Assembly: GCA_965365655.1 (NCBI GenBank)
Contig: CBDUCN010000199.1
Span: 1 to 9,884, forward strand
Direction of reading: 5' to 3'
Source: JBFHNV01 sp965365655
Lineage (GTDB): Bacteria; Pseudomonadota; Gammaproteobacteria; HK1
DNA: 9,884 nucleotides
The notes beneath the pieces were generated by a model, which did not search any database, was not told where the DNA came from, and saw nothing but the letters and a program-made list of their open reading frames with translations. Below are positions 1 to 5,252 of this stretch, piece by piece. Positions within the stretch are counted from its first letter, which is position 1, and each line of letters begins with the position of its first letter. The position numbers were made by a program, and so were the translations under genes.

Positions 1-38
1 CGGCGCTCGACGGATTCCCGGGCTCCGGGCGCGCGCCC

Positions 39-908
39 TCAGGCCGCGCCGCCGGCTCCGGCGGTGCCGCGGAGGCGCCAGCGCGAGACCTTGCGCACGT
101 AGGCGCGGGTCTCGGGGAACGGCGGGATACCGCGGTAGCGGCGCACCGCGCCCTCGCCAGCGTTGTAGCCCGCGAGCGCGAGCGCCTCGTCGCCCCCGAA
201 CTCGTCGAGCAGCCAGCGCAGGTACGCCATCCCGCCGCGCAGGTTGTCGAGCGGATCCCAGACGTCGCGCACGCCGAAGCGGCGCGCCGTGCCCGGGATG
301 AGCTGCATCAGGCCGCGCGCGTCCTTCGACGACAGCGCGCGCGGGTCGAAGTTCGACTCGGCGCGGATGACGGCGAGCACCAGTGCGGGATCCAGCGCGT
401 AGTCCGGCGCGAGCCGGTGCACCCAGCGCGCGATGGTGTCGGGCGTGGGCGACGGTTCGCTGACGAGCGGCCGGCGGTACTCGGCGCCGTCCGCGAGGCG
501 GCACGCGGCGCGCGGCGCGGGAGCGGCGAGCCTCGCCAGCATGCGGCGCGCGTGGGCGTCCCCGGCCTCCGCGGCGCGGGTGAACCAGGCCGCCGCGAGG
601 GCGTCGTCGCGCGGCACGCCGCGCCCGTTCGCATACATCCAGCCGAGGCGGTACGCGGCGTCGGCGTCGCCGGATCGGGCGGCGTGGCAGTAGAGCTTCA
701 CCGCGGCGTCCGGGTCGCGGTCGACCCCCTCGCCGTGCTCGAAGCGTTGCCCCCAGTCACGCTGTGCCGCGGTCTCCTGCAACGCCAGCAGCGTGGACAG
801 GTCCGGCGATGCGGCCGCCGGCGGCGGCGCGGCGGCGAGCAGGGCCGCCGCGACGGCGGCGCGCAGCGCGCGTCGGCGATGATCGGCTGTGGCGACGGCT
901 GAACGCAT
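39..908 (-). CDS. Secreted lytic transglycosylase with Sel1-like repeats (SLT family 1)
   Basis: The 289-residue product should cleave the MurNAc-GlcNAc bond of periplasmic peptidoglycan, forming 1,6-anhydroMurNAc. Residues 1-34 form a signal peptide: an Arg-rich start (HRRRALR), an Ala/Leu core and an AAAS cleavage region. Residues about 50-120 hold two Sel1/TPR-like repeats (AAVKLYCHAARSGDADAAYRLG, then MYANGRGV...AAAWFTRAAEAGD). The SLT domain covers about 155-280, with the catalytic Glu184 in IRAESNFDP, then ARGLMQLIPGTA (197-208) and ALAGYNAGEGAV (244-255). All family hallmarks are present. The frame stays open to an ATG at 1088 that overlaps the upstream HAD stop codon as ATGA, but that start would put 60 low-complexity Arg/Ser residues before the signal peptide. 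I therefore chose the ATG at 908, although its Shine-Dalgarno is weak. The Sel1 repeats suggest recruitment to a protein partner (inference). Confidence 0.88.
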   Translation of the reverse strand: MRSAVATADHRRRALRAAVAAALLAAAPPPAAASPDLSTLLALQETAAQRDWGQRFEHGEGVDRDPDAAVKLYCHAARSGDADAAYRLGWMYANGRGVPRDDALAAAWFTRAAEAGDAHARRMLARLAAPAPRAACRLADGAEYRRPLVSEPSPTPDTIARWVHRLAPDYALDPALVLAVIRAESNFDPRALSSKDARGLMQLIPGTARRFGVRDVWDPLDNLRGGMAYLRWLLDEFGGDEALALAGYNAGEGAVRRYRGIPPFPETRAYVRKVSRWRLRGTAGAGGAA

Positions 909-1084
909 GCCCCGCGACGATGCACGATCCGGGCCACGGTCCGGCATCGCCCGCCGGATCAAGGTGTTGGACAGCGTGTCCTCGGAACGTGCCTCGGCGC
1001 TGTCAAGGATTCCGACATCGGTGCGGCGTCCGCGGCGCGCGGCCGGTCCGGAAGACGGACCGCGCCGACCGGCCCGGCCCGTGC

Positions 1085-1792
1085 TCATCGCTCCAGGGCC
1101 GCGAGCACCCCGTGCAGGTCGGGCACCGCGCGGACCCCGGGATCAGCGGCCGTATCGCGCCGCACCCAGCGCGCGTCCAGGCCCGCCCGGGTGGCGCCCT
1201 CCAGATCCGCCCGGCGGTCGTCGCCGGCGTGCAGCACCTCGACGGGCTCCAGTCCCAGGCGCTCGCACGCCGCGGCGAAGATCCGCGGGTCCGGCTTCGC
1301 GGCGCCTGCCTCGGTCGAGCAGATCACGGCCCGGAAGCGCTCGCGCACGCCGAGGCCACCCAGCACGTCGTGCAGGCGGCGGTCGAAGTTGGAGACCACC
1401 GCGACCGGCACGCCCGCGGACTCCAGCGCGTCAAGCACCGGGAGCACCTCGGGATAGAGCGCCCACGCGGACGCGTCGCGGTAGTGCTCGAAGAGCTCCT
1501 CGAAGAAGCGCCCGAACGCGGGGTGCTGGCCGTGCGGCCCCAGGCACTGCCGGACAAGGGTGCGCCACCAGTCCCGCTCCTGGCGCTCCAGCCGCTCGGG
1601 GTCCGCGCGGCCGAAGGCCATCGGCGACATCCGCGGGAATACCGTGCGGAAGGCGCGCGCGATGCTGTCGCCGTCGGCCGGGATGTCGTGACGGGCGGCG
1701 AGCTCGCCGTAGGTCTGGCCGACCGGGCGCGCGACCCGGAACAGGGTTCCCGCCGCGTCCAGCGTGACCGCGCGCAGCGTCACGGGCCGCAC
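1085..1792 (-). CDS. HAD-superfamily hydrolase, HDHD3/DREG-2-like
   Basis: This 235-residue protein fits the HAD phosphohydrolase fold. Motif I is VTLDAAGTLF, with nucleophile Asp12. Motif II is VVSNFD (Ser134). Motif III is AAKPDPRIF (Lys166). Motif IV is HAGDDRRAD (Asp191, Asp192, Asp196). A helical cap lies at about 20-110. The stretch SNFDRRLHDVLGGLG followed by KPDPRIF closely resembles eukaryotic HDHD3 as I recall it, so I place it in the DREG-2-like branch. The usual acid/base Asp two residues after the nucleophile is Ala14. That substitution occurs in dehalogenase and HDHD3 branches and argues against a standard phosphatase, so the substrate is unknown. The start is GTG with no clear ribosome site; a second in-frame GTG lies at residue 4. 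The gene diverges from the HPt gene and reads into the transglycosylase, possibly as one transcript. Confidence 0.85.
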   Translation of the reverse strand: MRPVTLRAVTLDAAGTLFRVARPVGQTYGELAARHDIPADGDSIARAFRTVFPRMSPMAFGRADPERLERQERDWWRTLVRQCLGPHGQHPAFGRFFEELFEHYRDASAWALYPEVLPVLDALESAGVPVAVVSNFDRRLHDVLGGLGVRERFRAVICSTEAGAAKPDPRIFAAACERLGLEPVEVLHAGDDRRADLEGATRAGLDARWVRRDTAADPGVRAVPDLHGVLAALER

Positions 1793-1825
1793 CGCCGCGG
1801 CGTTCTCGCGGCGGCCCCGGAACGA

Positions 1826-1833
1826 ATTACAGT
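1826..1833. promoter_or_regulatory. Overlapping divergent -10 boxes between the HAD and HPt genes
   Basis: A small AT island in the 47-bp divergent gap can be read as a -10 box in both directions: TACAGT at 1828-1833 (plus) and TGTAAT at 1831-1826 (minus). On the plus strand the start site would fall at about the HPt ATG (1840), giving a leaderless mRNA. On the minus strand it would give a leader of about 25 nt before the HAD GTG. I see no convincing -35 element on either side, so this is a moderate inference. Confidence 0.4.
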
Positions 1834-1839
1834 GCGCGC

Positions 1840-2196
1840 ATGCACGGACCGGCCAGGAACGCGGTGCTGGACGAGGAGGCCCTCGCGGAGCTCAGCGAGG
1901 ACCTCGGGGACGCGTTCGTGCCGTTCGTCGCGCGTTTCCTCGACAGCGCGCGCGGTTCGCTCCAGGAGATGCGGGGCGAGGCGGCAACGGCGCTGTGGAG
2001 CGCGGTCGCGGAGCGGGCGCACGGGCTGAAGGGCTCCGCTGCCTATCTCGGGGCAGGCGAGCTCGCAGCGTGCCTGGGCGCGCTGCAGCGCGCGGCGCAG
2101 GCGCAGGCCGACGCGGACGCCGCGCGGGCGCTGGACAGCGTCGCCGAGGCGCTGGACCGCGTGGCACCGCTGCTCGAAGCCCGTGCCGCCGGCTGA
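1840..2196 (+). CDS. Histidine-containing phosphotransfer (HPt) protein
   Basis: The 118-residue protein is a lone HPt domain. The phospho-acceptor His61 lies in AHGLKGSAAYLGA, matching the HPt signature HxLKGSA. A four-helix pattern surrounds it: helix about 10-45 containing FVPFVARFLDSARGSLQEM, helix 50-63 carrying the histidine, helix 71-90 with AGELAACLGALQRAA, and helix 92-115. It would shuttle phosphate between receiver domains of a cytoplasmic phosphorelay. No hybrid kinase or response regulator lies in this window, so its partners are encoded elsewhere. There is no Shine-Dalgarno, and a TACAGT -10 sits six bases before the ATG, suggesting leaderless expression. The family assignment is firm; the relay is unknown. 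Confidence 0.88.
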   Translation: MHGPARNAVLDEEALAELSEDLGDAFVPFVARFLDSARGSLQEMRGEAATALWSAVAERAHGLKGSAAYLGAGELAACLGALQRAAQAQADADAARALDSVAEALDRVAPLLEARAAG

Positions 2197-2230
2197 CTCC
2201 CGGCGTGCCGGAGCCCGCCGCGTCAGCCGG
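2189..2230. terminator. Nested inverted repeat between convergent genes, possible bidirectional terminator
   Basis: CCGGCTGAC at 2189-2197 and GTCAGCCGG at 2222-2230 are perfect reverse complements. Each contains the TGA stop of one convergent gene (HPt on plus, secreted protein on minus). Inside lies a smaller hairpin, CCGG-CGTG-CCGG at 2200-2211. The arrangement reads the same in either direction, as expected of a shared terminator, but neither side has a T run. Termination efficiency, or dependence on Rho, is unknown. Confidence 0.4.
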
Positions 2231-2663
2231 GGCACCGGCGCCAGGGCACTTCCAGCTCCACGCTGCGGCAGCGCTCGGCCCGGCAGAGCGTCATCGTGCG
2301 AAGCGACAGCGTGTCCCGGTCCTGCACGGCGGCGGTGTAGCGCGCACTGGCCGGGAATCCGCCGGCGCTGGTGTTCGCCTCGAGCACCAGGCCCGGTCCG
2401 TCGCGGGTCGCGGCGAGCAGGGTCACCGGGATCACCGGGTCGCCGCCGCCCTTGGGCGCGACCCGCAGCAGTCCCCGCTGGCGCAGGGCGCCCTCGCTGA
2501 GGAAGAACTCCACCTGGCCCAGCGCGCAGTCCGTGGACCAGCTCCCGAGCAGGAAGTCCGCGTCCTCTTCCAGCCGGCCGGGATCGCCGGCCGTCACGTG
2601 GCCGGCGAGCATCGCGAGCAGCAGCGCCGTCGTGACGCGGGGCAGATGTCGCACGGGTCTCAT
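2223..2663 (-). CDS. Small secreted protein with four cysteines, function unknown
   Basis: This 146-residue protein has a clear Sec signal peptide: MRPVRHLPR, hydrophobic TTALLLAMLAG, and likely cleavage after VTA (residue 25). The mature part is predicted mainly beta. It opens with FLLGSWSTDC (37-46), which resembles the LxGxW opening of lipocalin-like folds. Cys46, Cys127, Cys132 and Cys144 could form two disulphides in the periplasm. No lipobox cysteine follows the signal, so it is probably soluble. I do not recognise the family. The ATG at 2663 is chosen because a GGAG ribosome site lies six bases upstream, the signal peptide starts there, and a TAGAAT -10 lies about 29 bases upstream. 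The longer in-frame reading to 2828 would bury both the promoter and the signal peptide. Confidence 0.72.
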   Translation of the reverse strand: MRPVRHLPRVTTALLLAMLAGHVTAGDPGRLEEDADFLLGSWSTDCALGQVEFFLSEGALRQRGLLRVAPKGGGDPVIPVTLLAATRDGPGLVLEANTSAGGFPASARYTAAVQDRDTLSLRTMTLCRAERCRSVELEVPWRRCPG

Positions 2664-2691
2664 CGACGGCTCCGTCGGTTTGCAGGCGGGG

Positions 2692-2697
2692 ATTCTA
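2692..2697 (-). promoter_or_regulatory. Probable -10 (TAGAAT) of the secreted-protein gene
   Basis: On the minus strand the sequence reads GATAGAATCC, containing TAGAAT, about 29 bases before the chosen ATG (2663). The same ten bases, GATAGAATCC, occur on the plus strand at 3356-3365 ahead of the methyltransferase gene, which supports a shared house-style -10. There is no recognisable -35 at 16-18 bases. Confidence 0.45.
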
Positions 2698-2834
2698 TCG
2701 CGCCGCCCGGCGCGGGCGGGCGCCAATCCTGTTCGTTCCCGTGGCGCGTGCAGCGGTGAGCCGCAGCGCGGCCCGGTATGTGCCCTCGAGACCGGCGCAC
2801 GCGACGGCGCGTTGACGCGAGGTGTCACCGGAGC

Positions 2835-2858
2835 CCGACGCTCATGTCGGATTTTTTT
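2835..2858 (+). terminator. Hairpin plus seven-T run: orphan intrinsic terminator or regulator site
   Basis: CCGAC (2835-2839) and GTCGG (2846-2850) form a perfect five-pair stem with a six-base loop, followed by A and seven T residues (2852-2858). This is the textbook shape of a plus-strand Rho-independent terminator, yet the nearest upstream plus-strand gene ends at 2196. The alternative is that the 16-bp palindrome, centred near -96 of the sigma-54 promoter, is an enhancer-protein binding site. The sequence alone does not decide between these. Confidence 0.5.
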
Positions 2859-2911
2859 ACAGGAAACGCCGTCTTGGCCTGCAAGCGATTGAATTGAAAA
2901 GACCTGTCAAC

Positions 2912-2928
2912 TTGGCCTCGAAATTGCT
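2912..2928 (+). promoter_or_regulatory. Candidate sigma-54 (-24/-12) promoter
   Basis: TTGGC at 2912-2916 and TTGCT at 2924-2928 place GG (2914-2915) and GC (2926-2927) exactly twelve positions apart, as the RpoN consensus TTGGCACG-N4-TTGCW requires. The three bases after TTGGC deviate (CTC instead of ACG). Transcription would begin near 2939, leaving a leader of about 90 nt before the ATG at 3031. A weaker sigma-70 reading is TTGGCC (2912-2917), a 16-bp spacer, then TATTAC (2934-2939). I prefer sigma-54 because both core dinucleotides and the spacing are intact. Confidence 0.55.
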
Positions 2929-3030
2929 TCACGTATTACAGGCGGCCCGGTGAAGGCGCCGGAAGCCGGACACGCAGCGCCTAGAAGCGGCGGCCCGGAA
3001 ACCTATAGAGGCGTATCAGGAGGACAGGGA

Positions 3031-3273
3031 ATGACCGAGACAGACCACCAGCGCCTGGCGGCGTGCTGCGATGCGGTGCGCGAGCTCTCGGTGCAGCTCA
3101 TGGGTGACGGACACGCCCAGCGTGACGTGGTCAACGCCCTGCTGTGCGAGCTGCTGTCGTTCAACTGCGACACGCCCGAGGCCGTGGAGCGCTACCTCGA
3201 CGGCCTGCTGACCCGCTTCCGCCGCAACCGCGAGAGCATCGACGCCGCGTTCACCCGCAACGCCGTTCACTGA
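3031..3273 (+). CDS. Small 80-residue helical protein, function unknown
   Basis: I do not recognise this family. The 80-residue sequence looks wholly alpha-helical and cytoplasmic, with no signal peptide or membrane segment. It has four cysteines (Cys12, Cys13, Cys39, Cys46), an acidic stretch around NCDTPEAVERYLDG (45-58) and a basic TRFRRNRES segment (61-69). The cysteines do not form a standard zinc-binding CxxC pattern. The start is decided by a perfect AGGAGG at 3018-3023, seven bases before the ATG; an in-frame GTG at 2950 lacks such a site. It has its own predicted sigma-54 promoter and is followed by a GC-rich hairpin, so it looks like a monocistronic unit switched on by an enhancer-binding protein. 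The strong ribosome site implies high translation when induced. Confidence 0.72.
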   Translation: MTETDHQRLAACCDAVRELSVQLMGDGHAQRDVVNALLCELLSFNCDTPEAVERYLDGLLTRFRRNRESIDAAFTRNAVH

Positions 3274-3282
3274 GTCCCTTCA

Positions 3283-3313
3283 CTGCCCGCCGCCCGCCGC
3301 GGCGGGCGGGCAG
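3283..3313. terminator. GC-rich hairpin after the 80-residue gene
   Basis: CTGCCCGCC (3283-3291) pairs perfectly with GGCGGGCAG (3305-3313), and the interior can add CGCC/GGCG pairing. It starts ten bases after the stop codon. No T run follows, so it could be a Rho-assisted terminator or a 3'-end stabiliser rather than a classical intrinsic terminator. Confidence 0.4.
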
Positions 3314-3357
3314 CTCGCCCGGCCGCCGGCGCCACTCGCGCGCCGGCGCCGCCCGGA

Positions 3358-3363
3358 TAGAAT
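3358..3363 (+). promoter_or_regulatory. Probable -10 (TAGAAT) of the methyltransferase cluster
   Basis: TAGAAT lies within GATAGAATCC, the same ten bases seen on the minus strand ahead of the secreted-protein gene. Transcription would begin near 3370, giving a leader of about 60 nt to the ATG at 3430. No convincing -35 is visible. It would drive the three-gene plus-strand cluster ending at 6245. Confidence 0.42.
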
Positions 3364-3429
3364 CCGCCGGTCCTCTTCATCCTCGTGCCCGCGAGCCGCG
3401 CTGCGCCGGCTCGACGGGCGGGATCGCGC

Positions 3430-4026
3430 ATGGCCCGGGTTCGCGAACAGTTCGACGCTTCGTACTACCGCCGCTTCTACGGTGACGCCGCGACCCGTTC
3501 GGTGACCCCGGCGGAGGTGGCGCGGCAGATGGCGTTCGTCACGTCGTACCTGCGCCACCTGCGCCTCCCGGTGCGCCGCGTGCTGGACCTGGGGTGCGGG
3601 CTGGGAATGATGCGGGCGCCGCTGCTGGACGCGTTTCCCCGGGCCAGCTACACCGGCGTGGAGCGCAGCGAGTACCTGTGCGAGCGCCTGGGCTGGACCC
3701 ACGGCTCGGTCGTGGACTACCAGGCACGCCACCCCTTCGACCTCGTGCTGTGTCACGACGTGCTGCAATACCTGGACGACGCGGACGCGGGCCGCGCGAT
3801 CGACAACCTGGCGCGCCTGTGCCGCGGCGCGCTGTACCTCGGCGTGCTGAGTCGCGAGGACTGGGACCGCAACTGCGACCGCGAGCGCACCGACGAGCAG
3901 GTGGTGCTGCGCCCCGCGCGCTGGTACCGCCGTCGCCTCGCGCGCCACTTCCGCAACGCGGGCGGCGGACTGTTCATCGCGCCCGACGCGCCGGTGGTGC
4001 TGTGGGCGCTGGAGTGCGCCGAGTGA
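3430..4026 (+). CDS. Class I SAM-dependent methyltransferase
   Basis: The 198-residue protein has a Rossmann-type methyltransferase core. Motif I, VLDLGCGLGMM (51-61), binds S-adenosylmethionine. Acidic Glu78 in YTGVERSEYL ends the second strand. FDLVLCHDVLQYLDD (103-117) is the motif IV region. The N-terminal REQFDASYYRRFYGD is typical of small methyltransferases of this group. The methyl acceptor cannot be told. I chose the ATG at 3430, preceded by a weak GGCGGG, because homologous proteins usually begin just before the REQFD..YY segment; the upstream in-frame GTG at 3385 would add 15 low-complexity residues. It lies 16 bases upstream of the FAD oxidoreductase gene and probably shares its transcript, which hints at, but does not prove, a joint role. 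Confidence 0.82.
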   Translation: MARVREQFDASYYRRFYGDAATRSVTPAEVARQMAFVTSYLRHLRLPVRRVLDLGCGLGMMRAPLLDAFPRASYTGVERSEYLCERLGWTHGSVVDYQARHPFDLVLCHDVLQYLDDADAGRAIDNLARLCRGALYLGVLSREDWDRNCDRERTDEQVVLRPARWYRRRLARHFRNAGGGLFIAPDAPVVLWALECAE

Positions 4027-4042
4027 GCGCGCGGGCCGGTCG

Positions 4043-5203
4043 ATGACGGACAGCGCCGACGTCGTGGTGGTGGGCGGCGGCATCGTGGGCTGCGCCGTCG
4101 CGCATGCGGTCGCGCTCGCCGGGCGGCGCTGCGTGTTGCTGGAAGCGGAGCACCTGGCCGCCGGCACCACCGGGGCCAGCTTCGCGTGGCTCAACGCGAC
4201 CTCCAAGGGCGGCGCGGAGGACTACCACCGGCTCAACGCGGCAGGGGTCGACGCGTGGCGCGCGCTCGCGGCCGAGCACGGAGAGGTCGCGCTGGGGCTG
4301 CACCGCACCGGGCTCGTGCAGTGGAGCAGTCCGCAGGCGCCGGCGCGCATGGACGAGCTGCGCGCCCGCGCGGCGCAGCTTCGCGAGTGGGGCCATCCGG
4401 CACGCTGGATCGAGCGCGCCGAGCTCGCGGCGCTGGAGCCGCACATGCGCTTCCCCGACGACGCCGAAGGGCTGTTCGCGCCGGGCGACGGCTGGCTCGA
4501 CGCGCCGCGCGCGACGCGCCTGCTCGCGGCCCGCGTGCGCGCGCTGGGCGGCGAGGTGCGCGAGCACACGCCCGCCCTCGCGCTGGAGCAGCGCGGCGGA
4601 CGGCTGCGGGGCGTGCGCACCGCGAACGGGATCGTGACCTGCGCGCAGGCGGTGCTGTGTGCCGGCACCCGAATCGCGGAGCTGGTTCCGGGCGGGCAGG
4701 GCGCGCGCTTTCCGGTCTCCGGCCGGCCCGGCCTGCTGCTGCACACGGTGCCGGGGCTCGCGCGGCGCTTCGTCGAACGCATCGTGTACGCGGAGACGGA
4801 GCAGCCGTGCCATGTGCGCCCGGACACGGGCGGCGGCCTGCTGCTGGGGGCGGACGACCTGGACGCCCGGGTGTCGGGCGGCGATCCCGCCCACGTCGAT
4901 CCGGATGCGCTGCGCGACGCCGCCGGCGCGCTGCTCGCGCGCGCCGACGGCCTGCTGCCGGGGCTCGCCGCGGCGTCGCCGCTGGCGGGCTGCCGCTGGC
5001 GGGTCGGGGTGCGGCCGTGGCCGTCGGACCGGCGCACGGTGGCGGGCGCGGTGCCCGGGGTGGACGGGCTGTTCCTGGCCGTCACCCACAGCGGGATCAC
5101 GCTGTCCGCGGTGCTCGGGCCGCTGATGGCGCGCGCGCTGGACGAGGGCCGGCTGCCGGACGCGCTCGCGCCGTTCGATTACCGGCGCTTCCAGCCCGCG
5201 TGA
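4043..5203 (+). CDS. FAD-dependent oxidoreductase of the DAO (D-amino-acid oxidase-like) family
   Basis: This 386-residue flavoenzyme opens with VVVVGGGIVGCAVAHAVALAG. The dinucleotide-binding GGGIVG is at 11-16, and Glu34 at the end of the second strand should bind the FAD ribose. The GTTGASFAWLNATSKGG segment (41-57) and the C-terminal VGVRPWPSDRRTVAG...LFLAVTHSGITLSAVLGP (321-360) are typical of the glycine/sarcosine/D-amino-acid oxidase and dehydrogenase superfamily. It would oxidatively deaminate an amine or amino acid to an imine/oxo product. No N-terminal export signal is visible, so it is probably cytoplasmic or peripheral. The next gene makes D-amino acids from carbamoyl precursors, so a D-amino acid is a reasonable substrate (inference). 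Glycine-oxidase-like or proline-type activities are not excluded. No strong Shine-Dalgarno precedes the ATG. Confidence 0.85.
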   Translation: MTDSADVVVVGGGIVGCAVAHAVALAGRRCVLLEAEHLAAGTTGASFAWLNATSKGGAEDYHRLNAAGVDAWRALAAEHGEVALGLHRTGLVQWSSPQAPARMDELRARAAQLREWGHPARWIERAELAALEPHMRFPDDAEGLFAPGDGWLDAPRATRLLAARVRALGGEVREHTPALALEQRGGRLRGVRTANGIVTCAQAVLCAGTRIAELVPGGQGARFPVSGRPGLLLHTVPGLARRFVERIVYAETEQPCHVRPDTGGGLLLGADDLDARVSGGDPAHVDPDALRDAAGALLARADGLLPGLAAASPLAGCRWRVGVRPWPSDRRTVAGAVPGVDGLFLAVTHSGITLSAVLGPLMARALDEGRLPDALAPFDYRRFQPA

Positions 5204-5252
5204 TGGCCGCGGCCACCGCACGCGCGGCCGCATCGTGACCGCGAGGGATTCC

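Larger units (their letters stand above)
2664..3030. other. Divergent intergenic region rich in regulatory signals
   Basis: These 367 bases separate the secreted-protein gene (minus) from the 80-residue gene (plus). They hold a minus-strand -10 (2692-2697), GC-rich hairpin-prone sequence at about 2702-2724, a palindrome followed by seven T residues (2835-2858), an AT-rich stretch (about 2851-2940), two copies of CTTGGCCT (2873-2880 and 2911-2918), a sigma-54 promoter match (2912-2928) and a leader of about 90 nt. I find no additional protein-coding gene with a credible ribosome site here. Confidence 0.6.

Noticed and set aside
1..38. Gene end or terminator at the left edge
   Set aside because: Only 38 bases with CCGGG-type short repeats are visible and no coding signal can be supported. 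The right edge, 9865-9884, likewise holds nothing I can call.
764..2759. Plus-strand open frames at 764-2029 and 1764-2759
   Set aside because: They run across the HAD, HPt and secreted-protein genes in the wrong frame and combine Arg/Ala-rich stretches without domains.
2700..2760. Divergent plus-strand promoter near 2693-2698 for a small RNA
   Set aside because: Only a weak -10-like TTCTAT is present with no -35. The idea is kept only as one explanation of the orphan terminator shape.
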